From the NCBI GenBank assembly GCA_022844045.1, contig JALHMM010000070.1, positions 1 through 35,942 of the forward strand: a stretch of DNA of 35,942 bases, read 5' to 3'. Of this stretch, positions 7,827 through 16,016 are shown piece after piece. The DNA comes from Reyranellaceae bacterium (GTDB lineage: Bacteria > Pseudomonadota > Alphaproteobacteria > Reyranellales > Reyranellaceae). The position numbers and the translations under genes were made by a program. Below the pieces are notes generated by a model. It was not told the DNA's origin. It searched no databases and saw only the letters and a list, made by a program, of their open reading frames with translations. Numbering within the stretch: position 1 is the stretch's first letter; each line of letters begins with the position of its first letter.

Positions 7827-10273
7827 GCACGTAGGGCCTTCGTATCGACTGGCGCCGCGAGCGACACCCGACAGGGGAAGCGCTCGCAGGCGATCTCGAC
7901 CTCCCAATTGCCCGCGTTGAGCCAGGCGGCATCGACGCCGCTGTCGTGGCTGACATAGCCCAGCCCGACGCTGCGGCCGATGGTGTGACCGAACATCCCT
8001 GAGGCGACGATCCCGGCGCGTACGCCATCTCGCCAGATCGGCTCGTCGTGCAGCAGCAGCGGCGCCGGATCCTCGAGCACCAGCGACACCAGCCGGCGCT
8101 TCAACCGCTGTCGACGCGCCGGCAGCAACGCCTCGCGGCCGATGAAGCCGCCGGGCTTGTCCCACGCCACCGCGAAGCCCAGCCCCGCCTCGAGCGGCGA
8201 GGTCTCGTCGGTGATGTCGTGGCCGAAATGGCGATAGCCGCATTCGAGCCTCAGCGAATTCATCGCGTGATAGCCGGCCAGCTTCAGCCCGAAGCGCTCG
8301 CCCGCTTCCAGCACGGCGTCGAACACCCCGGCGGCGAACTCGGCGGGAATGTAGAGCTCCCAGCCCAGCGCGCCGACATAGGTCAGACGCGACGCGCGCA
8401 CCCGCGCGAAGGCGATGTCGATATCGCGCGAGGTCATGAAGCCGAAGCCCGTGGCGCTGAAATCCTCATCAGGCGATAGCGCCGCCATCAGGTCGCGCGA
8501 GCGCGGCCCCATCACGCCCAGCACGACCTGGCCCGAGGTGATGTCGGTGACGGTGCAACGCGAACCATCGGGAACATGGCGGCGCAGCCACACCAGGTCG
8601 CGCGTCTGGCACGCTGCCGATGTGACGACCAGGAACTCCATCGTCGACAGGCGCGTGACCGTGACGTCGGCTTCGATGCCGCCGCGCTCGTTGAGCCATT
8701 GCGTATAGACGACGCGGCCCGGCTCGACGGAGATGTCGTTGGCGCAGATACGGTTCAGCGCCGTCTCGGCGTCGACGCCCTGCACCAGGAACTTGCCGAA
8801 CGAGGTCTGGTCGAACAGCGCCACACCCTCGCGCGCCGCGCGGTGCTCCGCGCCCGAGGGGCCGAACCAGTTCTGCCTGCCGTAGCTGTAGGCGTATTCC
8901 GGCACCATGTCGGGTGGCGCGAACCAGTTGGCGCGCTCCCAGCCCGCGGTCTCGCCGAAGCAGGCGCCCATCACCGCGAGACGATCATGCAGCGGCGAGC
9001 GCCGCGCGCCGCGCGCCGTCTCGACCTGGCGATAGGGCCAGTGCATGGCGTAGAGCAGGCCCAAGGTCTCGACCGTGCGCTCCCGCAGATAGGCGCGGTT
9101 GCGCTGGAACGGCATGACGCGGCGGATGTCGACATCCCACAAATCCATCGGCGGATGACCGTGCACGATCCAATCCGCCAGCACCTTGCCGGCGCCGCCC
9201 GAGGACTGGATGCCGATGGAGTTGAAGCCCGACGCGACGAAGAAGCCGGGCAGCTCCGGTGCTTCGCCCAGCAGATAGCGGTCGTCTGGCGTGAAGCTCT
9301 CGGGCCCGTTGAAGAAGGTGCGGATGCCGGCCTCGCCGAAGCGCGGCACGCGGTGCGCCGCCTTCTCGAGCTGTGGCGCGATGTGGTCCATGTCGACCGG
9401 CAGGGTGCCGAAGGCGAAATCGCCAGGCGCGGCGCGATGGTCCCACGGCCGCGAGACCGGCTCGAACCAGCCGACCAGCAGCTTGCCGGCGTCCTCCTTG
9501 AAGTAGTTCGCGCCGTCGGGATCGCGCAGCACCGGCGTGTCCGGCGACAGGCCGGCGATCGGTTCGGTGACGACGTAGAAATGCTCGGCGGCGTGCAGCG
9601 GCACCGCGACGCCGGCCATCTCGCCGACCTGGTGACCCCACAGCCCGGCGCAGTTCACGACGATCTCGGTCGCGATGTCGCCGTGCTCCGTGCGCACGCC
9701 CGCGGCGCGGCCGTTCTTCTTCAGGATGCCGGTGACGGTGACGCCCTCGTGGATGCGCGTGCCACCGCTGCGCGCACTGCGCGCCAGCGCCATGGCGGTG
9801 TCGACGGGATTGGTCTGGCCGTCCTTGGGGATGAACAGGCCACCGACCACGTCGTCGATGTTGAGCAGCGGCCAGCGGTCGCGTGCTTCGCTGGGCGTCA
9901 GCAGGTGCGCGTCGAGGCCGAAGTGGCGCGCCATCGAGGCGCCACGGCGCAGCTCCTCCCAGCGTCCCTCGGTGGCGGCGATGGCGAGCGAGCCGCGCTG
10001 CTTGAAGCCGGTGGCGACGCCGGTCTCCAGCTCCAGGATCGAGAACAGCTCGGCGGTGTACTTGGCGAGTCGGGTCAGATTGTGCGTGGCGCGCAGCTGG
10101 CCGACGAGGCCAGCGGCATGCCACGTCGTGCCGCTGGTCAGCTTCTGGCGTTCCAGCAGCACGACGTCGTGCCAGCCATGCTTGGTCAGGTGATAGGCGA
10201 CACTCAGGCCGACGATGCCGCCGCCGATGATGACGACCTGCGCGCTCACCGGCAGCGCGGCACCGGTACTCAT
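7823..10273 (-). CDS. FAD-dependent dimethylglycine/sarcosine dehydrogenase-like protein with GcvT domain
   Basis: An 816-residue two-part enzyme. The N-terminal DAO-type half carries the dinucleotide motif VVIIGGGIVGLS (about residues 13-24) and SGTTWHAAGLVG. His52 of that motif corresponds to the residue that covalently holds FAD in dimethylglycine and sarcosine dehydrogenases. The C-terminal half (from about residue 440) has GCV_T and GCV_T_C domains (LFDQTSFGKF, LSTMEFLVVTS, GWELYIPAE, GYHAMNSLRLECGYRHFGHD), which bind tetrahydrofolate and take up the released one-carbon unit. Exact substrate unknown; N-methylated glycine or betaine derivatives are likely. ATG 10273 is seven bases after the upstream hydrolase stop, with TGAGGT as ribosome site; the longer frame is excluded. 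Confidence 0.88.
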   Translation of the reverse strand: MSTGAALPVSAQVVIIGGGIVGLSVAYHLTKHGWHDVVLLERQKLTSGTTWHAAGLVGQLRATHNLTRLAKYTAELFSILELETGVATGFKQRGSLAIAATEGRWEELRRGASMARHFGLDAHLLTPSEARDRWPLLNIDDVVGGLFIPKDGQTNPVDTAMALARSARSGGTRIHEGVTVTGILKKNGRAAGVRTEHGDIATEIVVNCAGLWGHQVGEMAGVAVPLHAAEHFYVVTEPIAGLSPDTPVLRDPDGANYFKEDAGKLLVGWFEPVSRPWDHRAAPGDFAFGTLPVDMDHIAPQLEKAAHRVPRFGEAGIRTFFNGPESFTPDDRYLLGEAPELPGFFVASGFNSIGIQSSGGAGKVLADWIVHGHPPMDLWDVDIRRVMPFQRNRAYLRERTVETLGLLYAMHWPYRQVETARGARRSPLHDRLAVMGACFGETAGWERANWFAPPDMVPEYAYSYGRQNWFGPSGAEHRAAREGVALFDQTSFGKFLVQGVDAETALNRICANDISVEPGRVVYTQWLNERGGIEADVTVTRLSTMEFLVVTSAACQTRDLVWLRRHVPDGSRCTVTDITSGQVVLGVMGPRSRDLMAALSPDEDFSATGFGFMTSRDIDIAFARVRASRLTYVGALGWELYIPAEFAAGVFDAVLEAGERFGLKLAGYHAMNSLRLECGYRHFGHDITDETSPLEAGLGFAVAWDKPGGFIGREALLPARRQRLKRRLVSLVLEDPAPLLLHDEPIWRDGVRAGIVASGMFGHTIGRSVGLGYVSHDSGVDAAWLNAGNWEVEIACERFPCRVSLAAPVDTKALRA

Positions 10274-10280
10274 AAAGACC

Positions 10281-11426
10281 TCATAGCGAACGATACACCG
10301 CGGCCTCGTAGTCGCGGAACAGGCCAATGGCCTTGGGGTCGAAGAACGGCAGCGTCTGCGTAGCGAAGACGCCGCCGATCTTCTTCACCGGATCGGCCCA
10401 GAAGTACGTGTTGGCCAAGCCCGCCCAGGCAAGGCTGCCGGGTGAACGGCCCTGCGGCGTGGTGGCGGTGTTGATCAGGAAGCTCAGGCCCCATTTGCAC
10501 TTCATGCCCGGGAAGAAATCGGCGTCGGCGGAATAGGGCGGGATCGCCGTCTTCAGCGCCACGACGTCGATGTCGCCGATATTGTTGCGCGCCATCTCGG
10601 CGAAGGTCTTGCGGCTCACCAGCGGTGCGCCCTCGTTGAGCAGGCAGCGCACGTATTTCAGGTAGTCCTGCACCGTGCCGTAGAGCCCGCCGCCGCCCAT
10701 GTGGAACTCCGGCTCCTGCGGAATCTCGAACGGCATGGCGACGAGATTGCCGTCCTCGCCGCGCGCGTGCATGCCCGACAGCCGCTCGCGCTGCGCCGCG
10801 CCGAGCTTGAAGGAGGTCGAGTCCATGCCCAAGGGCTCGAAGATATACTTGTGCAGATAGACCTCGAGCGTCTCGCCGCTGACCGCCTCGACCGCCTTGC
10901 CGACCCAGTCGATGTTGATGCCATAGTCCCAGCGCGTGCCGGGATCGAAGGTCAACGGCGTGCCGAGCGAGGCGTTCTGGCAGGTGGTGATGCCCGGGAT
11001 GCCGGCCATCTCCATGTATTTGCCCAGGTCGGGATTCCAGATGTCGTAGGAGAAGCCGGCGGTGTGGGTCAGCAGCTGGCGGAGCGTGATGGCGCCTTTG
11101 GCCGGCCGCAGCTTCGGCTTGCCGGCCGAATCAAAACCCTCGAAGACCTGCGGGTTGGCGATCTGTGGCAAGAGCTTGCCGATCGGCTCGTCGAGCGAGA
11201 GCTTGCCGCGTTCGACCAGCTGCATCGCGGCCGTGCCGGTGATCGCCTTGGTCATCGAGGCGATCCACACCACGGTGTCCGGCGTCATCGAAGCCGGCTT
11301 GCCGAGCTCGCGCACGCCGAAGGCACCTTCGTAGATCGTCCCCGAATCGCTGGTGGCGGCGGCCGCGACTCCGGCGGCGGCGCCGCTTTCGATGCCCTGT
11401 CTCAGCACGTCGTCGATGTCAGGCAT
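10281..11426 (-). CDS. Serine hydrolase, class C beta-lactamase / EstB fold (copy 1)
   Basis: A 381-residue cytosolic-looking protein of the beta-lactamase/penicillin-binding-protein-like esterase family. The nucleophile motif SMTK lies at residues 57-60, with LLTHTAGFSYD and a Tyr base in WDYGIN (Tyr168). No signal peptide is seen, so a periplasmic antibiotic-resistance role is unlikely; esterase or amidase/peptidase action is more plausible. GGAGGA lies seven bases before ATG 11426, so I prefer it to ATG 11441, which would contain that site. It is in tandem with the flavoprotein gene (7-base gap). A close paralogue follows at 11631-12779. Confidence 0.85.
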   Translation of the reverse strand: MPDIDDVLRQGIESGAAAGVAAAATSDSGTIYEGAFGVRELGKPASMTPDTVVWIASMTKAITGTAAMQLVERGKLSLDEPIGKLLPQIANPQVFEGFDSAGKPKLRPAKGAITLRQLLTHTAGFSYDIWNPDLGKYMEMAGIPGITTCQNASLGTPLTFDPGTRWDYGINIDWVGKAVEAVSGETLEVYLHKYIFEPLGMDSTSFKLGAAQRERLSGMHARGEDGNLVAMPFEIPQEPEFHMGGGGLYGTVQDYLKYVRCLLNEGAPLVSRKTFAEMARNNIGDIDVVALKTAIPPYSADADFFPGMKCKWGLSFLINTATTPQGRSPGSLAWAGLANTYFWADPVKKIGGVFATQTLPFFDPKAIGLFRDYEAAVYRSL

Positions 11427-11512
11427 GGCGTTGTCCTCCACCGGGACCCTTCCCGGCGGGGCGAGCCTACGACGGACCGCGCCTCGGAGGGAGGGCTGTC
11501 GTGTATGGCGCC

Positions 11513-11620
11513 GACCTCACCCTGAGGAGCGGCGCGTCTCGAAGGGTGGGCAATCCGCTCGGTGCCTGTGGCCCATGCTTCGAGACGGCCGCAAGCGCGG
11601 CCTCCTCAGCATGAGGTCAG
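11513..11620. repeat. Imperfect palindromic intergenic element (family A)
   Basis: The ends GACCTCA...CTGAGGAG and CTCCTCAG...TGAGGTC, and inner GTCTCGAAG / CTTCGAGAC segments, form an imperfect inverted repeat of about 45 bases per arm around a short centre. It fills the gap between the two hydrolase genes. The motif resembles a dispersed repeat common in alphaproteobacterial genomes (recalled, not searched). Transcribed, it would fold into a long stem. Confidence 0.75.
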
Positions 11621-11630
11621 AGTGTAAGTC

Positions 11631-12779
11631 TCAGAGGGAGTCGTAGACCGCCGTCTCGAACGCCTTGAACGCCTGGACCGACGGGGCGTCACAGAACGGC
11701 AGGATCTGCGTGCCCCAGACGCCGGCGACCCGTTTCGTTGGATCGATCCAGAAATAGAGATTGCCCAGCCCGGCCCAGGCGAGGCCGCCGGCGGCGCGGC
11801 CCTCTTGCGTGGCGCGCGTGTTGATCGAGAAGCTCAGGCCCCATTTCTGCGGGATGTCGGGGAAGAGGTTGGCGTCCACCGACATGTCAGGCACGAAGGT
11901 CTTCAGCGTCTCGACAAAGAGGTCGCCCATGTTGTTGCGCGCCATCTCGGCGAAGGTCTCGGGCTTCACTAGCCCGCCGCCGTTGGCCAGCAGCGCGCGC
12001 ACGAAGGCGAGGTAGTCGGGCACCGTGCCGAACAGCCCGCCGCCGCCACCGAGGAACTCCGGCTCTTCCGCGCGCACCAGCGTCATGGTCCGCAACGTGC
12101 CGTCGGGCTGGCGCGCGTGCGGCGTGGCGCGGCGCGCCTGCTGGTCTGGGCGCAAGCGGAAGCTGGTGTCCTTCATGCCCAGCGGCGCGAAGATGTGTTG
12201 CCGGAAATAGGCCTCGAGGTCCTGCCCGGTCACCGCCTCGACAGCGCGGCCGGCCCAGTCGATCGAGATGCTGTACTGCCAGCGCGTGCCGGGATCGAAG
12301 GTCAGCGGCGCGTTCAGCGCCTCGAGCTTACCGGTCGGCAGGCCCGGCAGGCCGGTGACCCGCATGTATTTCTGGATATCGCCGTTCCAGTTCTCGTAGC
12401 CGAAGCCGGCGGTGTGGGTGAGCAGCTGGCGCAGGGTGATCGGGCCCTTGGCCGGCCGCAGGATCGGTTTGTCTGACGCGTCGAAGCCCTCGAGCACCTG
12501 CGGTCGCGCGAGCTGCGGCAGCACGTCGGCGATCGGCCCGTCGAGCGAGAGCCTGCCGCGCTCGACCTGCTGCATGGCGGCCGTCGCGGTGATCGCCTTG
12601 GTCATCGAGAACAGGCGCATGACCGTGTCGAGCGTCATCGGCTGCGCGTCACCCAGCGCTCGCACGCCGTGGGCGCCCTGATAGATCACGCCCTTGTCGG
12701 TCGCCGCCGCGGCGACGATGCCGTGCACGTTGCCACTGGCCACCGCGTCGGCCAGCGCCTTGTCGATCCTGTCCGCCAT
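11631..12779 (-). CDS. Serine hydrolase, class C beta-lactamase / EstB fold (copy 2)
   Basis: A 382-residue paralogue of the downstream hydrolase. It shares SMTKAIT (Ser58-Lys61), LLTHTAGFGYENWN, LTFDPGTRW followed by YSIS (Tyr169), FAEMARNN, KWGLSF and a similar C-terminus. The two copies are clearly related along their whole length but far from identical, indicating an old tandem duplication with room for different substrates. No signal peptide. ATG 12779 has GAGGGAG at a good distance. A family-A palindrome separates the copies, so copy 1 and the flavoprotein gene may have a separate promoter. Possible role: hydrolysis of an amide or ester whose product feeds the dehydrogenase (inference). 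Confidence 0.85.
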   Translation of the reverse strand: MADRIDKALADAVASGNVHGIVAAAATDKGVIYQGAHGVRALGDAQPMTLDTVMRLFSMTKAITATAAMQQVERGRLSLDGPIADVLPQLARPQVLEGFDASDKPILRPAKGPITLRQLLTHTAGFGYENWNGDIQKYMRVTGLPGLPTGKLEALNAPLTFDPGTRWQYSISIDWAGRAVEAVTGQDLEAYFRQHIFAPLGMKDTSFRLRPDQQARRATPHARQPDGTLRTMTLVRAEEPEFLGGGGGLFGTVPDYLAFVRALLANGGGLVKPETFAEMARNNMGDLFVETLKTFVPDMSVDANLFPDIPQKWGLSFSINTRATQEGRAAGGLAWAGLGNLYFWIDPTKRVAGVWGTQILPFCDAPSVQAFKAFETAVYDSL

Positions 12780-12862
12780 CAACCCGCTCCCTCGTTGCGC
12801 GGGCGAGCCTACGTCACGGCGTGGCAGCGGGCCTAGGGCCCAATCCGGGCAGCCCGATTACT

Positions 12863-12927
12863 CTGTCATCCCGAGCATCGCGAGGGATCCAGGCTGTGCT
12901 GATCCCTCGCTATGCTCGGGATGACAG
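12863..12927. repeat. Palindromic element (family B, copy 1)
   Basis: Two 27-base arms (12863-12889 and 12901-12927) are inverted with a single mismatch around an 11-base centre. The arm core (GTCATCCCGAGC...CGAGGGATC) is shared with the elements at 23289-23353 and, more distantly, 24875-24975. It lies five bases after the bacterioferritin stop, where it could also protect or end that transcript. Confidence 0.85.
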
Positions 12928-12932
12928 CCAGG

Positions 12933-13397
12933 CTACATCGCGCTCTGCAGGTAGTTCTGCACGCCGACCTTGTCGATCAGGTCGAGCTGGGTCTCGAGCC
13001 AATCGATGTGCTCCTCTGTCTCCTCCAGGATCTCGCGCAAGAGATGGCGCGAGACATAGTCGGGCGCGCTCTCGCAGGTGGCGATCGCGGCGATCAGGTC
13101 CTGTCGACCCTGGCGCTCCATCGCGAGGTCGGCCTTCAGGCACTCCGGCACGTTCTCGCCGATGGCCAGGCGGCCGAGGTCCTGCAGATTGGGCAGGCCC
13201 TCGAGCATGAGGATACGTTCGATGAGCTTGTCGGCGTGCTTCATCTCGCCGATCGACTCCTCGTATTCCTTCTTGGCCAGCGATTCGAAGCCCCAGTTCT
13301 TCCACATGCGCGCATGAAGGAAGTACTGGTTGATCGCGGTCAGCTCGTTGCGCAGCACCTTGTTGAGATGCTGGATGATCTTGGCATCGCCCTTCAT
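12933..13397 (-). CDS. bfr: Bacterioferritin
   Basis: A 154-residue four-helix ferritin that stores iron in a 24-subunit shell with haem at subunit interfaces. MKGDAKIIQHLNKVLRNEL and NQYFLHARM are typical, and Met52 (EMKHAD) is the haem ligand. The di-iron site residues Glu18, Glu51, His54, Glu94 and His130 are present. The position equal to Glu127 of E. coli Bfr is Thr (LEETEEHIDW), so one ferroxidase ligand appears to be missing. ATG 13397 gives the standard N-terminus; the longer in-frame extension is excluded. Cotranscription with bfd is possible (88-base gap), but a separate promoter is suggested by GTTATA at 13429-13434 (TATAAC on this strand). Confidence 0.95.
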   Translation of the reverse strand: MKGDAKIIQHLNKVLRNELTAINQYFLHARMWKNWGFESLAKKEYEESIGEMKHADKLIERILMLEGLPNLQDLGRLAIGENVPECLKADLAMERQGRQDLIAAIATCESAPDYVSRHLLREILEETEEHIDWLETQLDLIDKVGVQNYLQSAM

Positions 13398-13428
13398 GGC
13401 CGCCTCCGACAGGTGGGGTTCATGAGTC

Positions 13429-13461
13429 GTTATAGCGCGCGAGCGGCGCCAATCATTGATT
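13429..13461 (-). promoter_or_regulatory. Candidate bfr promoter with palindrome
   Basis: On the minus strand a TATAAC (13429-13434) stands about 32 bases before the bfr ATG and would place the start of transcription near 13421. The perfect palindrome AATCATTGATT (13451-13461) then covers the -35 region, where no good -35 hexamer is seen. It looks like part of a Fur-type operator. An activator or repressor site is inferred only from position and symmetry. Confidence 0.35.
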
Positions 13462-13485
13462 CGTTGTTGCGACTGCGAACGCGGA

Positions 13486-13680
13486 TCAATCCGCGGCGAG
13501 TGCCGCTGGTTCGTTGCCGCCCCGATGGGCGCGCAGCATGTCGACGATGGTGCAGCTACACTTGCCGCATTGCGGGTAGGCACCGCAGGCCCGATACACT
13601 TCGCCGACGGTCTCGCAACCATTGGCGACGACTTCCCGGACGCGGCCCTCGTTCAGGGCATTGCAGATGCACACGTACAC
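13486..13680 (-). CDS. bfd: Bacterioferritin-associated ferredoxin
   Basis: A 64-residue [2Fe-2S] protein, the same length as E. coli Bfd, which docks on bacterioferritin and reduces its ferric core to release iron. The four ligands are Cys4 and Cys6 (MYVCICN) and Cys38 and Cys41 (QCGKC). The start is GTG 13680; the frame stays open to 13800, but the added residues are not Bfd-like. The upstream gap holds an ATATGAGAGTAAGT stretch (13721-13734) resembling half of a Fur box; that is a weak guess. It lies directly upstream of bfr, the expected partner. Confidence 0.92.
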   Translation of the reverse strand: MYVCICNALNEGRVREVVANGCETVGEVYRACGAYPQCGKCSCTIVDMLRAHRGGNEPAALAAD

Positions 13681-13756
13681 GGCGGACGTTTGCTCCCGAC
13701 AGGTGGTAGCAATGTGGTCAATATGAGAGTAAGTCGCAACAGCAAAAATGGCGACG

Positions 13757-13784
13757 TTGAGAAAAGACAAAAACAGATTATATT
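13757..13784 (+). promoter_or_regulatory. Candidate sigma-70 promoter for the hydantoinase genes
   Basis: TTGAGA (13757-13762), a 16-base spacer and TATATT (13779-13784) lie in an unusually A/T-rich stretch, predicting a transcript start near 13790 and a leader of about 20 bases before the ATG at 13812. The same A/T-rich patch also contains TATAAT on the other strand, so divergent bfd transcription may share it. Confidence 0.5.
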
Positions 13785-13811
13785 TCCGAGACTTAGGCAA
13801 AGGGTGGGTGC

Positions 13812-15824
13812 ATGCGGGTAGGCGTAGAGGTCGGCGGCACGTTCACGGACCTGGTGGCGGTGGCCGGCGGCAAGGTCGTGGTCACCAAGGTACCCAGCAC
13901 GCCGCGCAGCCCCGATATCGGCGCGCTCGACGCGCTGCGCGCCTCCGGCCTCGTCATCGCGGATATCGAGGATCTCGGCCACGGCTCGACCGTCGCCACC
14001 AACGCGGTGCTGGAGCGCAAGGGCGCCAAGGTGGCGTTCGTCGCCACCGCGGGCTTCCGCGACATGCTGTTCCTGCAGCGCCACGACCGTCGCAATATCT
14101 ACGACCTCGCCTACCGCAAGCCGCGGCCGCCGGTGCATCGCGCCGATTGCTTCGAGGCGATGGAGCGCATGTCGGCCGACGGCTCCGTCATGACGCAACT
14201 CGACGAGAAGGCGGTGCGCGAGTTGCTGGTGCCGGCGCTCAAGGCCGGCGGCCATGGCGCCGTGGCGATCTGCCTGCTCAACGCCTACGCCAATCCCGCG
14301 CACGAGCTGAAGCTCGCCGAGCTGCTGCGATCGGCGCTGCCCGGCGTGCTGGTGCAGTGCTCGCACGAGGTCGTCCGCGAGTTCCGCGAGTTCGAGCGCG
14401 CCTCGACCACGGTGCTGTCGGCCTATGTTCAGCCGGTGATCGACGGCTACCTCCGGCGCTTCGAAGACACGTTGCGCGGCGATGGCTTCAAGGGCCGCTT
14501 CACGGTGATGCAGTCCAATGGCGGGCGGCTGCCGGCCGACGCGATGCGCAGGAGCGCGATCACCGCGCTGTACTCCGGTCCCGCCGCCGGCGTGGTCGGC
14601 GCGTTGCGCCAGGTGGCGCGCTCGGGCTTCGGCGATCTGGTGACTTTCGACATGGGCGGCACCAGCACCGATGTCTGCCTGGTCGAGAACGGCCGGCCGT
14701 CGCTGGCCTCGGAGACCGAGATCGACGGCCTGCCGATCCGTACGCCGGTCCTGGATATCGTCTCGGTCGGTGCCGGCGGCGGCAGCATCGCCTGGGTCGA
14801 CGATGGCGGCATGCTGCGCGTCGGTCCGCAAAGCGCCGGCGCCGATCCCGGCCCGGCCTGCTACGGCAAGGGCGGGACACAACCCACGACCACCGATGCG
14901 CATGTGGTGATCGGCACCATCCGGCCCGGCTCGTTCCTCGGTGGGCGCATGACCCTGGAGGCGGTGGCGGCACGCAAGGCGTTCGAGCCATTGGCCCAGC
15001 GTTTCGACATGTCGGTCGAGGAGGCGGCGGCCAGCGCGCTGCGCCTGGCCAACGCCAACATCATGCGCGCCATCCAGCTGGTCTCGACCGAGCGCGGCCG
15101 CGATCCGCGCGACTACGTGCTGGTGCCCTTCGGCGGCGCCGGCCCGCTGCACGCGGCGAAGGTGGCCGAGGACTTGGGCATCAACACCATCGTCGTGCCG
15201 CCCAATCCCGGCGTGATTTCGGCCTATGGCCTGCTGGCGTCCGACTACACCAAGTTCGACAGCATCACGCGCAAGATGCGGCTCGACGATGCCGCGGCCA
15301 AGGACGCCACGGCACGTTTCGCCGAGATGCGCGCGCGGCTCTCGGCGCAGTTCGACGGCATGGGGCTGACGGGCGCGCTGACCTTCACCCACACACTCGA
15401 GATGCGCTTCGTCGGCCAGGCCTTCGAGGTGCCGGTCGAGGTGCCCGAAGACCGCGTCGCCGCGCTCGACGCCGCCTATCTGGCGGAGCGCTTCGGCGAG
15501 GCGCATCACCGCATGTTCCTGCACGGCGCCAATCTCGACCGCGCGGTCGAGATCGTCTCGCTGCGGGTCGGCGCCACCCTGCCGATCGACTCGCTGCCCA
15601 AGCTGGAGCGCGAGCGCGTGGCGCCGCGCGCGGCCGAGCAGGCCCGTATCCACGAGGGCGGTGCCTGGATCGACTGCGCCCGCCACGCCGCCGAGGCGAT
15701 CCCCGAGGGCCAGGCGATCCACGGCCCGGCCGTGATCGAGGGCTATACCGCCACGACCTACGTGCCGCCGGGCTGGACGGCGGCCATCGATGCGGCGGAC
15801 AATATGGTGCTGCGACGGAGTTAA
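13812..15824 (+). CDS. Hydantoinase/oxoprolinase subunit A (HyuA-like)
   Basis: A 670-residue ATP-dependent amide-ring hydrolase subunit. The N-terminal Hydant_A_N domain begins VGVEVGGTFTDLVAV. The Hydantoinase_A core has VTFDMGGTSTDVCLV and a phosphate-binding GAGGGSIAW. LVPFGGAGPLHAAKVAEDL and VPPNPGVISAYGLL precede the C-terminal domain (ends VPPGWTAAID). The family opens 5-oxoproline, N-methylhydantoin or related cyclic imides with ATP, or carboxylates acetone with other partners; substrate cannot be assigned here. It pairs with subunit B at 16017. GGGTGGG precedes the ATG. Normal length, no defect. Confidence 0.92.
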   Translation: MRVGVEVGGTFTDLVAVAGGKVVVTKVPSTPRSPDIGALDALRASGLVIADIEDLGHGSTVATNAVLERKGAKVAFVATAGFRDMLFLQRHDRRNIYDLAYRKPRPPVHRADCFEAMERMSADGSVMTQLDEKAVRELLVPALKAGGHGAVAICLLNAYANPAHELKLAELLRSALPGVLVQCSHEVVREFREFERASTTVLSAYVQPVIDGYLRRFEDTLRGDGFKGRFTVMQSNGGRLPADAMRRSAITALYSGPAAGVVGALRQVARSGFGDLVTFDMGGTSTDVCLVENGRPSLASETEIDGLPIRTPVLDIVSVGAGGGSIAWVDDGGMLRVGPQSAGADPGPACYGKGGTQPTTTDAHVVIGTIRPGSFLGGRMTLEAVAARKAFEPLAQRFDMSVEEAAASALRLANANIMRAIQLVSTERGRDPRDYVLVPFGGAGPLHAAKVAEDLGINTIVVPPNPGVISAYGLLASDYTKFDSITRKMRLDDAAAKDATARFAEMRARLSAQFDGMGLTGALTFTHTLEMRFVGQAFEVPVEVPEDRVAALDAAYLAERFGEAHHRMFLHGANLDRAVEIVSLRVGATLPIDSLPKLERERVAPRAAEQARIHEGGAWIDCARHAAEAIPEGQAIHGPAVIEGYTATTYVPPGWTAAIDAADNMVLRRS

Positions 15825-15864
15825 CTGGGACCGCCAGCGTCTCGCCGGCATCTGAAAGAAGACG

Positions 15865-15980
15865 AACCACAGAGGCACAGAGACACAGAGGAAGACAATG
15901 ACGAGAAGACCACGACTGCGCGCTGCGCGCGCGTTTTCCCCTCTCTTCGTCTTCCTCTGTGTCTCTGTGTCTCTGTGGTT
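15865..15980. repeat. Long inverted repeat between the two hydantoinase genes (family C)
   Basis: Arms of 32 bases (15865-15896 and 15949-15980) are inverted copies with one mismatch, separated by 52 bases. The arms are built from CACAGAG/CTCTGTG repeats, a motif seen as a dispersed palindrome in many genomes (recalled). It occupies nearly the whole gap between subunits A and B and would form a long hairpin in the shared transcript. Confidence 0.85.
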
Positions 15981-16016
15981 GGCCTCATGAAGCCGGCGGT
16001 CCCAAAGAAGGAGTCG

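Noticed and set aside
10281..12779. Beta-lactamase-fold genes as antibiotic-resistance genes
   Set aside because: No signal peptide and closer resemblance to EstB-type esterases; resistance would need periplasmic export.
12863..12927. Palindromes considered as CRISPR repeats or intrinsic terminators
   Set aside because: Each site is a single inverted pair without regular spacers, and none is followed by a T run; dispersed repeat is the better description.
13681..13800. A longer Bfd with a hydrophobic N-terminus
   Set aside because: Bfd proteins are about 64 residues starting at MYVC; the extra residues look like translated control region with A/T-rich promoter sequence.
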